A stretch of DNA of 64,000 nucleotides from Diabrotica undecimpunctata (lineage: Eukaryota > Arthropoda > Insecta > Coleoptera > Chrysomelidae): positions 56,771,739 to 56,835,738 of the forward strand of contig NC_092807.1 in assembly GCF_040954645.1 (NCBI RefSeq), read 5' to 3'. Both the position numbers and the translations under genes were made by a program. Below the pieces are notes generated by a model. That model searched no databases. It saw only the letters and a program-made list of their open reading frames with translations, and was not told the DNA's origin. Below are positions 12,860-23,264 of the stretch, in pieces; within the stretch, counting starts at the first letter, position 1, and the number at the start of each line of letters is the position of its first letter.

Positions 12860-14250
12860 AAAAAATTATCTGACGGGTTTTCAACCTCGTATTCTCGAAT
12901 GATCGAATCTAGGCACCAAAACAACACAACAATCGTCAAGGTTCCTAGGTGCAAACTCATCTCCCACCCTTCCTTGCTCCTAGACTATCAGTGAAAACAC
13001 AGCAACCAAAATGAGTTCTGCACTTCCAAATCCCTTGACATAATTTTTAGAGAGTTCTTTATTTCTATTTTAAATAAGTAGTGTTAATGATTCGATTATT
13101 TTAAAGTTTTTTTTTTAAATTAAATGTAATAAATACAATATTTTGTTGTGAAACAGTATTTTTTATTTCTAATATCCTTCTTCCACTCTCTCTCTCTAAT
13201 TTTATCATAAAATTAGTATTATTTTTTGATGTAGTTTATATTTCAACAAAGTAATAAAACGATATTCAGCAGTTGTCGACTAAAGTTGTTACTTTAATTA
13301 ATGTCTCCATAAATAAGCAAAATTTGCATGAATCTAGTCTAGCCATTTATACTAGGTCATTATGTGTTGTAATACATTCAGTGGTGTTGGAGATGTTAAA
13401 GAAATAACGTTATCTACATCTGGCACTTATAGTCAAAATTAGAATTATGGTCTCTTGTATACACTGTTCAAGAATTGAATAGGATATTAGTGGAATTTTA
13501 AAATGTAGACGCAAACAATAAATAAAAGCAAGTCTTACAATTAGAATATAGTTATGGCACATGCAATTAAATGCAATTTTTGTTATAAAATAATGTAAAT
13601 TTTACGAAACTTAGGGTGCAGTGTTTTTGCTGCCTTTTCAAGTAGATCCAAATTTCAGTACTAAGTAGGACTTTTTCTAGTTCTGCGTAGTACTGATACT
13701 CTATCTCAAGATTTTCTATTAAATTAAGAATAAAGTTGGAGGTATACGTCCTAACAAATTATTAGTTAAATTTTCTTATGTTTAGAAAAATTCTGGAACT
13801 AATTTAACTGCTACGAAACAAAATTCATACATAACGAACAGAGTGACCATAGAAAACTTAATATTATACAATATTAAATGCTTTTGTCGGCAATTCTTGT
13901 ACTATGAGTGTAAGCACTAAGCACGTACTGATATCATACAACTATCACTAATTTATACGCTATTACCGTCCATCCTTCTTCCTCACTATACCGGTATGCG
14001 CCTATTTTAAGTATACAAATGAAATACTGACCCCATTAGTTAACATTATATACCTACGTCTTTGCAAATTTCAGTTACACGTTTTCTTCTTTTCATATGT
14101 GCGCACGACATTTCTCAAACATTAGAATATACCATGGATAAATGGTGTTTGAAATTTAAATGAATTAGTGATGCGCAACATCTATGACTGATTATCCCAA
14201 TAATGTCACTCAGCTTCTCATACTAAATTATGACTTTCACCTTTAAGCCG
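12860..14250. other. AT-rich DNA without a recognisable gene
   Basis: No motif recognised. Contains a short CT-rich run near 13182-13196. Confidence 0.5.
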
Positions 14251-14261
14251 GTCTACCCTGT

Positions 14262-15510
14262 AAACTTATTTTTCTTCTTCTTTTTCCTCTTTTTAAGCAA
14301 TTCTGGTTGTCCATTGGCGGACTAATATCTCTATGGAAGGTTATTACTCCATCTTTTGCGCGGTTGTCCAATACTTCTTCTGCCGATTGGTGACTTATCT
14401 CTTGCTATTTTGACGACACAGGTCTCCTCCTGTGGGAGGAGACCAAATACTCCTTATTCTTCGGGTATTTTATTGTATTTTATAATTTTATTAGTTAATG
14501 TTGTTAATTGTTCTATCATTGCTGGTCCACAATATTTCAGTAATTCGTTTGGTATCCTGTCTTTACCTGTTACTTTTCTGTTCTTCAGGTTTTCAAGTAT
14601 TTTCGAACTTCCTGTACATTTATATAAAGTTCTTCATTTGTGGCAATTTCTGGTGTTTCTGGTTCTAGCGTCGTTTGATCTTACGCTGCATAGAGCTTTT
14701 TTAAGTAGTCAATCCACGTATCATTTTCTATGTGCTTTGGTTCTATTATTTCGTTTATTTCGTTCTTTGACCTCTTATGAAGCGCCATATTTCCTTTTAC
14801 AGACCGTAAAAATCACGTTCCATTTCTTTCAAAATGCGTTCCCAGTGTTCATTTTTTATTTTTCTTACAATTGCATGTGTTTCTAATTGTCTTGTAATTA
14901 TGGTATGCCTCTTGTATTTTTTGGTTGACATGTATTTCAGGTAAGCTTTTTTCTTTTCTTTACATTTTTCCTTCACTTCCGTACAAAACCATGGAGTTCT
15001 TCGCCTTGTGAACGATTTATTTTTATTTGAATTTCTTTTACCAAGAACTTCCTTGGCCGAGGTTAAGATATTAGACTTAATTTTTGCCCAGCTTTATTCT
15101 TTTTTGTAATAGGTATCTTGTGGAGTTATCCTGTAAGCTTTCGACATTTATCTTTGTGGTGTATTCTGGTGTTTTGTTATTACATAATATATGTGTTTTT
15201 ATTCGGATTTTGCACAATACCAATTTATGATCGCTTCCTATTTCTGCTGATGTTAGTGCTCTTACATCCAAGATTTGAGAGGAATGTAACTCCCTATTCG
15301 ACAGAATATATTCTAGCATAGATCTTTGTCTTCTACTGTTTTTAAAAGTGTATTTGATTTTTCTTTGTGAAAGAAAAATGTATTTTTAATACGTATTTTG
15401 TTTATACTGCAAAGGTCCGTCAGAAGGTTTCCTTTTTCATTTCTGATATTTTTGTTATATCGTTGTTTTATTTCTGGAACTATATCATTGCCAACACAAG
15501 AACACGTTAC
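14262..15510 (-). pseudogene. RTE-like LINE with the RT core deleted
   Basis: Read on -, the endonuclease C-terminal half comes first: GNDIVPEIKQRYN near 15490, NEKGNLLTDLC, then YILSNRELHSSQILDV and AEIGSDHKLVL with the catalytic Ser-Asp-His at about 15235-15210. A basic linker follows, up to IEQLTTLTNKII and IPEE near 14465. There the sequence jumps directly to the element's 3' end: an RRSIGQPRKRW block near 14380, with a GAAGAAG-type tail at 14262-14290. The whole RT catalytic domain is missing, which points to an internal deletion. The 3' end layout resembles that of the LINE at 23.2-24.8 kb. Confidence 0.65.
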
Positions 15511-15689
15511 TCTGTAAACCTAAGGAAATTTTTTTGGCAACCAATATTAGTGGAAAGTTGGCTCAGCAGGCTCAGGGTTAACGATAGCAAAAGAAATTGT
15601 CCTTTTGTAATTAGGATTGACTACAGGTTAATCACCTAAATCCTTAAAAAATATCGATTACGTTGGCTAAAAAAGAAAAACCGGACGGG

Positions 15690-15965
15690 CCTGGCAAACG
15701 AAAAGGATAAAACTATGAACACAGAACGTAAAAATGGAGTACTTAACAAATAGAAAAAATACATGTACAAAAGATAAAGAGAAGGGAAAGGTTTATTTAA
15801 AATAAAGAGATATGCAAAACACTTTGGTCATCGTGCAAATGAACATACTTTTGAGGTCGGTTTCATTATTGAAACCAGACAAAAACAAAATGTAATAAAC
15901 TTCGAAGCCATCAACCACCGTATACGCAAAATAATTTATGCGTTAAATTATACACCATAATCAAA
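15690..15965 (+). pseudogene. LINE endonuclease fragment
   Basis: The plus-strand frame near 15830-15960 reads KHFGHRANEHTFEVGFIIET then FEAINHRIRKI. This matches the middle of RTE-like apurinic endonucleases (a G-F-I/A-I block followed by the FxxINxRI block). It lies on the opposite strand to the preceding LINE fragment, so it is a separate insertion or a rearranged piece. No RT follows. Confidence 0.55.
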
Positions 15966-16440
15966 GCCCACTCTCCAACTGCACAGATCTTTACTTATTA
16001 ACCTGGATCCCCTAAAACGCTGAAATCAATAATCGCATAGATCATGTAATAATAAATACTTAGCACGAATCAGACATTATGTTCTGTATAAGCTATTGAG
16101 TTCGTATCAATTCAGATCATTAATAATTGATGATCATAAAACTTAGGGCAAGTATATCTATCCCAAAAAAGATAATTAGACATACACCAAGTTAAATCCA
16201 GAATAATATATATCTGTCAAAACAGTCAACTAGTCAGTCACTAAGTAGATAACACAAATAATTTCGAATGACTTCGCGTGAACTTCGAAACAAGTATGCT
16301 CTTATTAATAAAATAACTTAGTGACTTATAATAACAGCTTACTAATTTACAATAATTTTTTTTTCCGGGGAGAAAATCAAAACGTTGGAAAACAATTATA
16401 AAATGTAATTTTCGTTACAATTAATTTACACTAGTATATC
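15966..16440. other. AT-rich DNA without a recognisable gene
   Basis: Nothing recognised. Confidence 0.5.
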
Positions 16441-16517
16441 TGGGAAAAATCATTGAGTTTACAAAAAAATCTTATACTGATATATGTAGGTTGTAAAAGG
16501 TATATAAAAAGTAGATA

Positions 16518-17392
16518 TAGTATTTTTCATATAAAAATTCGTGCATGTCATTCAAGATTTACGAAGTCAGAACCTCACAGCGTTGCCAAAACACCAGAAT
16601 AGTTAGTAAGTGAGGAATTTTTAAAATGTGAACTATTTGTCAAATTGTTATATTAACAGTAAATACACTTAGTTTTAACATTACTGCAACACACTAAAAT
16701 ACATAAGAAACCTTACCACTTTTAGGACATTAATAATAAAAACGTCCAGCAATTATTTCTTGTTCAAAATAATCTATCTTATATGAAAGCATATCAGCTT
16801 TCTACAGACTATTTAGTTGTTTTGGCATAACACAATCACAATACACAACAATAATTAGTTTTTAACACTATTAATCTAAATTTAATATGTATTTATAAAT
16901 ACAATTTATTAATATATAATATATTATGATTAAATTGTATAAGAAATCAAAACATAAACAAAGTTCTTACTCTAAAAAAGCGGCAACACTTTAAACAATT
17001 TTACCACGCGCTGAACTGTCAAAAAATTTGAAGTAGGTATTCCCTTATCAGTTGCGTACAATTGTCTCATATATTTAATTAAAATTATTATTTTGTGGAA
17101 TATTAGACTTAAAGAGTTATTTCATAAAATTTATATTATTAATAATAACAAATGTTTTTGGTTATTTAATCAATATAATTCTAAAATTCCCAATATAATG
17201 ATGATTACATTTTTCTGATTATTATACCATGTTGACGCCTATGAAAGATCGAGCAGTTCCGTATGGGTTTCGTATTATTAGCTGTGTTAGGAAAATTTGA
17301 ACTCTAACGTTGACGTTCTGGAAATTTTAAATATAAGTGACGTCACTTTATATACATTGTGACATGCACGCATTTTTATATGAAAAATACTA
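16518..17392. mobile_element. 875 bp TIR element (MITE) with TA target duplication
   Basis: 33 bp terminal inverted repeats, 16518-16550 and 17360-17392, differ at one position and begin TAGTATTTTTCATATAAAAA. A TA dinucleotide flanks each side (16516-16517 and 17393-17394). Removing the element and one TA restores the left arm of the surrounding foldback, which then lines up with its right arm near 22885-22930. TA duplications are typical of Tc1/mariner-type insertion. The interior has no ORF of note, so it is non-autonomous. Confidence 0.85.
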
Positions 17393-18149
17393 TAAGGAAA
17401 AATCCGTGAAGACGTACAGCTCATTTTGCTTTGTTTTTTTTAACAATCTTAAAAAGTTAAAAAGTCATTTTTTTCCGAATGCAGTTTAAAGAAAAAGGGT
17501 TTAAATACAAGTTGTAGATCTTAAAATGTTTTTTCACTTGCGAGTTTCTAAATAAAAATACATTAAGATTTTACCAGGATAGTTGCAAAAAACCTTAAAT
17601 TTTGCAGTAATTTATAAACGTTAATAACTTTGTTGTTTGCATAATAGCATGTAATATAAATACCTACTTAAAACTATGGCAGTTGATAAGTTATAGTTTG
17701 CTAAATTTCAAATAAATCGACCAAATAGTTTATAAGTTATTTAAATGTTTATCCCGGAGAGCGATAATTTAAACAAATGTTTTTCCCAGGCACTTACTCT
17801 AAAGGTATTCTGCAAGTCAACATGGATTTTAAAAGGGTATATTTTTATAGTACAATAAAAAAATTGCAACATTTTATTAAATTTGTTATTAGAAAACATG
17901 TTGAAAAAGGGCTGAATTTTTGTCTTATAAACAATTATATTAACTTTGACATTTTTTATGTGACACGCTTGTTAGTAGCTCAATGAAAAGCTGGTGAAAA
18001 GGAACACTTACAAAGCAAAACAAAACCTTCTATGACCAATAGGAAATAAGAATGCATTTTTATTTCTAAAAATCATATTTCCAGTATTTATTAACAATAA
18101 TTTACATTATACCGGAAATAAAATCCTAGATGGTATAAATGTAGATATA

Positions 18150-20528
18150 TACATATCATATACAGATTGAACGAATTTAAAACGGAACATACAATTTAAT
18201 ATATGTCTGTTTGAACTGCATTTGAAATAGTGGACCAATATAAAACTTGGACAAAAATAAATCCATACCCAGTGATAGACATTGTATAAAATATCGTTCA
18301 ACTATCTGTCTCCTTTAAAGGAAAGAGGAGCTTGCCTAATAGTCGGAGAGATAGATCCGAAATTTTGGAATGATCAGTAATATGACATTTCTCTATTGGA
18401 ATATATTCATTGTAACTGGGTTAAGACTTTGCCTTACAGGCGGACGCCCCTCGTGGTACAGGGGGTGGCTATACAGGGATGAAGTTGTAATTTTTTTCGG
18501 AAAAATTAACGATCGATAATATGGCTGAAAATTTGCCCAGAGTAAGATCTTGGTATAACTAGACGAAATCCCAAAGGACGGACGCGAGAGTGGATACATA
18601 AGGGGTGGCGGACAGGGGTGAGATTGCAATTTTTTGGGGAAAAATTAACGATAAGTAATATGTCCGCCATTTTCATGGCTTATTATTTAGCCCCTAAAAA
18701 CTCTAAATCCAAAAGAGCGGACAGCTGGGTTGGTACAGAGAGCCATAAAACGGGGTCAAATGTACCACTTGCCTGCGCATTTTAGGTCTCGGTAACAATT
18801 TTCAAACTGATTTTATTATGATATTGTTATACCGATTGATTTGAAAATTTGTATGCTCACTTCTGTTACTATTCTGAAAAGCGTCAAGTAGATTTTTGCT
18901 CAAAATTTTCCAAAAAAATTTCCGTAAATGAAAATTTTCGTAATTTTTTGAGGTAAAATCTAATTTGTAGAATCCTTTCGATTTTCTGTCAGTTATACCA
19001 TGATTTTTTTCCAAAAATTTTCAAACGATTTTTCCGATAAGAAAAAAAAATTTAGAAAAACTTTAAAAATTTCGTCATTTTTCTCACTCTCATTGATGTC
19101 ATCACATTCATCATCTTCGTCACTTTCACTTTCAATATTATTACATTCATTATCTGCTTCATTTTCAATCACTACTTCTCGAACTGATTCTGGCATCTGA
19201 GGTCCACTAAACCATTTGAATTTATATGTTTCATCTTCAAACTCCCAACCATGTTCTTCAACAATCAATTCTGTTGGTACTTTTTTATGAGCATTTGTCC
19301 CAAATATTTGAAATATAATGGGCTCGCAGTAGATGTTGGTGTAATTCATCTTGACATGGTGGTAAGCTTGAAGCATCGAAATTTTTTAGTTTTTTTTTTT
19401 AAAGGCTCGTTTACATCATGCAACTTATACTGCCGGTTAAATAGTGAAAATCTGACATCGTTTACTTTTAACAAAACCTTTTTTAAAGGTTTTTAAAAAC
19501 CTTTAAAAATATTTAATAGTTAACATTATAAAATTACTTTAATTTAATAAAATATCAAATATCAAACATTTATTCAATTAAAAATTAATTCGTAAAATAT
19601 TTATATTTAAGAAAAAAATGTAATTTGTAAAGTAAATATGACTTTAGTTTGTAAAAAAAAACATACAGAAAATCGAAAGGATTCTACAAATTTGATTTTA
19701 CCTTTAAAAATTACGAAAATTTTAATTTACAGAAATTTTTTTGGAAAATTTTGAGGAAAACTCTACTTAACGCTTCTCAGAATAGTAACAGAAGTGACCA
19801 TACAAATTTTCAAATCAATCGGTATAAAAATATCATAATAAAATCAGTTTGAAAATTGTTATCGAGACCTAAAATGCGCAGGCAAGTGGTACATTTGACC
19901 CCGTTTTATGGCTCTATGTACCAACCCAGCTGTCCGCCCTTTTGGATTTAGAGTTTTTAGGGGCTAAATAATGAGCCATGAAAATGGCGGACATATTACT
20001 TATCGTTAATTTTTCCCCAAAAAATTGCAACTTCACCCCTGTCCGCCACCCCTTATGTATCCACTCTCGCGTCCGTCCTTTGGGATTTCGTCTAGTTATA
20101 CCAAGATCTTACTCTGGGCAAATTTTCAGCCATATTATCGATCGTTAATTTTTCCGAAAAAAATTACAACTTCATCCCTGTATAGCCACCCCCTGTACCA
20201 CGAGGGGCGTCCGCCTGTAAGGCAAAGTCTTAACCCAGTTACAATGAATATATTCCAATAGAGAAATGTCATATTACTGATCAGTTCAAAATTTCGGCTC
20301 TATCTCTTGGACTATAAGGAAGCGATAAGTGGTTTGACAGCATAATAACTGCTTGTGTAGTCTAGTTTTTTCAGTACTTGTTCTTGAATGAATTCAGAAT
20401 CCAGCAGCCCGCTGAAGTATTGGATTTTTATAATATAATTATTTGACAACCTTTTGTTGGCCAACCACCTAGAGCGGAGTTGGGCCGAAATACATTGATT
20501 TCGTATGTTCCGTTTTAAATTCGTTCAA

Positions 20529-20540
<12 letters not shown>
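18150..20540. mobile_element. Large palindromic (foldback) element
   Basis: The left arm, about 18330-18998, is the reverse complement of 19664-20325 at high identity. TTAAGACTTTGCCTTACAGG at 18421 mirrors CCTGTAAGGCAAAGTCTTAA at 20213. A shorter outer block, 18157-18193, mirrors 20505-20540. The DNA between the outer and inner blocks does not match, so one side was replaced. The right outer block continues into a (TA)n tract that the left lacks. The 665 bp loop carries a small ORF. Matching ORFs within both arms (18393-18629 on -, 20025-20261 on +) are products of the symmetry and probably not genes. Confidence 0.85.
18993..19376 (-). CDS. Hypothetical acidic protein in the palindrome loop
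   Basis: A 127-residue open frame on - that covers most of the loop between the two arms. Residues about 1-60 are mixed, with a WxxxxFxDETYKFKWF-like aromatic patch and a PQMPES motif. Residues about 66-100 are strongly acidic (ESESDEDDECDDINESE). The last 30 residues enter the left arm and are hydrophobic and lysine-rich. I do not recognise the family. It could be the tail of a captured gene or of a former transposon protein. Composition suggests real coding ancestry, but the start codon and expression are unknown. Confidence 0.35.
   Translation of the reverse strand: MLQAYHHVKMNYTNIYCEPIIFQIFGTNAHKKVPTELIVEEHGWEFEDETYKFKWFSGPQMPESVREVVIENEADNECNNIESESDEDDECDDINESEKNDEIFKVFLNFFFLSEKSFENFWKKIMV

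Positions 20541-20601
<61 letters not shown>
20532..20601. repeat. (TA)n microsatellite
   Basis: About 35 TA units at the outer edge of the palindrome's right arm. Confidence 0.95.
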
Positions 20602-20606
<5 letters not shown>

Positions 20607-20918
20607 TATATATAGATGGTATAAGAAGTAAATAGTTATAACTCGTTAAAATTGTGGTATTCGTAAAATACCGCCACGTAAAAGTAAAGGGATGAACTAC
20701 AAAAATATTAATTTATACTTATTAGCTACTTATCTTCGTTAAATACAATTTTAACAAAATTAATTATTTTGTTAAACAAAAAAACTCTAAAATTATGCAA
20801 AAAACATTTATAAATTAGTGCAAAATAATAGATTTTTGAAACCATCGCGGTCAAAATTGTTTATGTATTATAATTTGGATACTCTCAAAATTACGTTAGT
20901 TTTTATGGTTTACTTATA

Positions 20919-22347
20919 CAGGGTGTCCAGAAACTCTCCTGACAAATGAGGACCGCAGATTCCTCAGATAATTTTAAGATGATTTAACCCAATTCACCTA
21001 GTCCGAAAATGTTTTCCAAGAGAGCTAGAGCTCTTTGAAGATGGCGCCTTGTAAGTGTTTTTTTTTATTTTGATTTAGAAAAATAAAAATTGGTACGATT
21101 ATTTATCGTCCATAGTTGAATCGATTTCATTAATTGCGAATTTCTAGTACCGTTCATAGGCGTTAGTTTTGGGTAGGTTAACCGGTATTTTAACGAATAT
21201 CTTTTTTGTCTGTAACTTTTAAGCATTTCTGATACTAGATTATTAAATTTTCAGATATTCTAGTAATAAAAGGTGCTTTTAGGACAGGTTCTAGGACAGA
21301 TAGTCTTAGAACGCTATTGTCTAAATTTTCATAAACTTCCATTACAGTGACATATTGACGTACTGTTATCATTATGTCGCTCTGTTTCATTATTTTTTGG
21401 GAACACTGAACTTGTTTTTCTTAACCGGAAAATTTTTCTATATACTTTACTGCTCGAGCGTTACACCTCATTTCGCAAACTAAATGTATACCAGCGTACA
21501 TATTCTGCGAATCCAGATATGCTCTCCTTCAAGCCATCCTGCAAAGAAAAATATTTCAAAAACAAGCTCCAGGAATAAGAAGAACATCTCGGTTAAAGAA
21601 CTTCAGAATCTGGTTCAATATAACATCTGTGCAGCTTTTCCGCGCTGCTGCAGATAAGATAAAGATTGCCATGATGATCGCCAACCTTCATGAACATCGA
21701 AGATCGGCACATCAAGAAGAAGGAGAATATCAGCGTATTACTGTAAAAACCATTTTTGTTGAATTGAAATTATTGTGTTTGACTGCCAAAAAGTAAAGAC
21801 TAAAAGAGAAACTTCACGAACTGACAAGAGTTTGGCAATGGAAAACGTAGGTTATAGTTCTGTTGACAGTTCAAAGCCTACTAGTGCAAAAAATATTAAT
21901 TTACCTTTCATGACGAAAAAACGAAAAATTTTTAAATCGTTTTTGCTCGGAAACGGTGCATCCTACCGAGTTAAAGTAGAAGTACCTTTTAGTACTAGAC
22001 TATCTAAAAATTTAGTAATATAGGATCACAAATGCTTGTTACAGGTAAAAAAGTTATGCTTTAAAAGATCCGTTGACCTACGCAAAACGGACGCCTATGA
22101 ACAATACTAGAAATTCGCAATTAATGAAATCGATTCAACTCTGAAGAAGAAATAATCGTACCAGTTTTTATTTTTCTAAATAGAAGCTTTCTGGAGTTAA
22201 AAAAAAACTACTTACAAGGCGCCATCTTCAAAGAGCTCTAGCTCCCTTAAGAACCATTTTCGGACGAGGTGAATTGAGTTAAATCGTCTTAAAATTATCT
22301 GAGGGATTTGCGGTCTTCGTTAGTCAGAAGAGTTTCTAGACACCCCG
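20919..22347. mobile_element. 1.43 kb TIR element with long arms and TA duplication
   Basis: The element starts CAGGGTGTCCAGAAACTCTC and ends with the near-perfect reverse complement. The inverted arms extend about 400 bp each (20919-21320 and 21935-22347). TA lies on both sides (20917-20918 and 22348-22349). The flanks rejoin to give a continuous copy of the outer foldback arm, which supports a clean insertion. The interior carries a LINE C-terminal fragment, not a transposase, so the element is non-autonomous. TA duplication fits Tc1/mariner-like mobilisation. Confidence 0.8.
21515..21735 (+). pseudogene. LINE ORF2 C-terminus caught inside a TIR element
   Basis: An open frame reads RYALLQAILQRKI, then PGIRRTSRLKNFRIWFN, VQLFRAAADKIKIAMMIANL. 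This R-R-x-S/T-x-LKNxRxWF ... LFRAAxxKxxIAxMIANL pattern is the characteristic C-terminus of a widespread insect LINE ORF2 family. It is only the tail: RT and endonuclease are absent. Its place inside the inverted arms means the TIR element either captured it or was hit by a severely 5'-truncated LINE. Confidence 0.65.
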
Positions 22348-23227
22348 TATTTGAACCATTTCACTTTAAAATGTATAAGAAACATTTTATAGGCAAAAAT
22401 ATTTTTTCACTTTTTAAGTTAAAAAAAAAACAAAGCAAAACTAGCTGTACGTCTTTATGGATTTCTGATCACCTACATTTCATATAGTTTTTAGAACATT
22501 CAAATATCTGAACATAAATAATTAAACGTTTGAATAACTTATAAACTATTTGGTCGAACTGTTAGAAATTTAAGGTACTTTTATAATTTATTAACTGCCA
22601 CTATTTTAAGTAGTTATATTGCATGCATTTATGTAAAAAAAAGTTATTGACTATTATAAATTACCTACTACAAAAATAAGTGTTTTTTATAATTATCTTG
22701 GTCAATTATTTATGTATTTTATTTTGGAATTAAGAACTTTTTATGATCTACAACTTTTATTTAAAATATTTTTCTCCAGAATAGATAATAAACTTTTTAT
22801 AGGCAAAAAACCGTATTTTTCACGTTTTAAGATTGTTTTAAAACACAAAACAAATTCAGCTGTAAGTCTTCACGGATTTTTTATCAGAAACCCCTCATAT
22901 ACCTTTTATAAAATTCAATTATCTGTGTAAGATTTTTTCATTTTTTTTTCTTCATTCCCAGCGGCAATTCTGGCTTAATCCCATATAAACATAATATTTT
23001 ACTTAGACACACCACAAGAAAACAGTTCAGAACCTTATTGAGTTTTTAGTTATTTTTTTTTATTGCCATATTATGATAAAAGTGCACTTAAATGATGAGT
23101 TATCGTTTAGTTCAGATATACAAGAACATGTTAAATGATGGCAGCCGTGTTGTGCAGTAATCAGCCTAACTTAATATTAGTCTAATTGATAATGTATTGA
23201 CTTGATTAAAAGTGTGATTATGGGCAT

Positions 23228-23233
23228 CTTCTT

Positions 23234-23263
<30 letters not shown>
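23228..23263. repeat. (CTT)n / (GAA)n repeat at a LINE 3' end
   Basis: Twelve CTT units. On the minus strand this is a GAA tail directly after the LINE ORF2 end, as expected for RTE-type LINEs that end in short simple repeats. Confidence 0.85.

Positions 23264-23264
<1 letters not shown>

Larger units (their letters stand above)
16440..22965. mobile_element. Outer foldback complex holding three nested elements
   Basis: The left arm, 16464-16517 continued at 17393-17757, is the reverse complement of 22520-22960. AAATAGTTTATAAGTTATTT near 17723 pairs with AATAACTTATAAACTATTT near 22535, and CCGTGAAGACGTACAGCT near 17404 pairs with AGCTGTAAGTCTTCACGG near 22858. A further copy of the arm in direct orientation runs about 20640-20918 plus 22350-22520, split by a TIR element. 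Inside the complex are the 875 bp TIR element, the palindrome at 18.15-20.54 kb and the 1.43 kb TIR element. No transposase for the outer unit is visible. The outer limits are approximate. Confidence 0.75.

Noticed and set aside
14356..14886. 176-residue plus-strand hydrophobic ORF resembling a membrane protein
   Set aside because: Antisense of the LINE linker and 3' end; hydrophobicity comes from AT-rich antisense codons.
15517..15540. Shared 22-base match with 54799-54822 (AATTTTTTTGGCAACCA)
   Set aside because: Too short and A/T-biased to claim a common element; the flanks do not match.
18393..20261. Pair of 78-residue proteins (18393-18629 on - and 20025-20261 on +)
   Set aside because: They are the same arm sequence of a palindrome read from both sides; symmetry, not selection, makes them alike.
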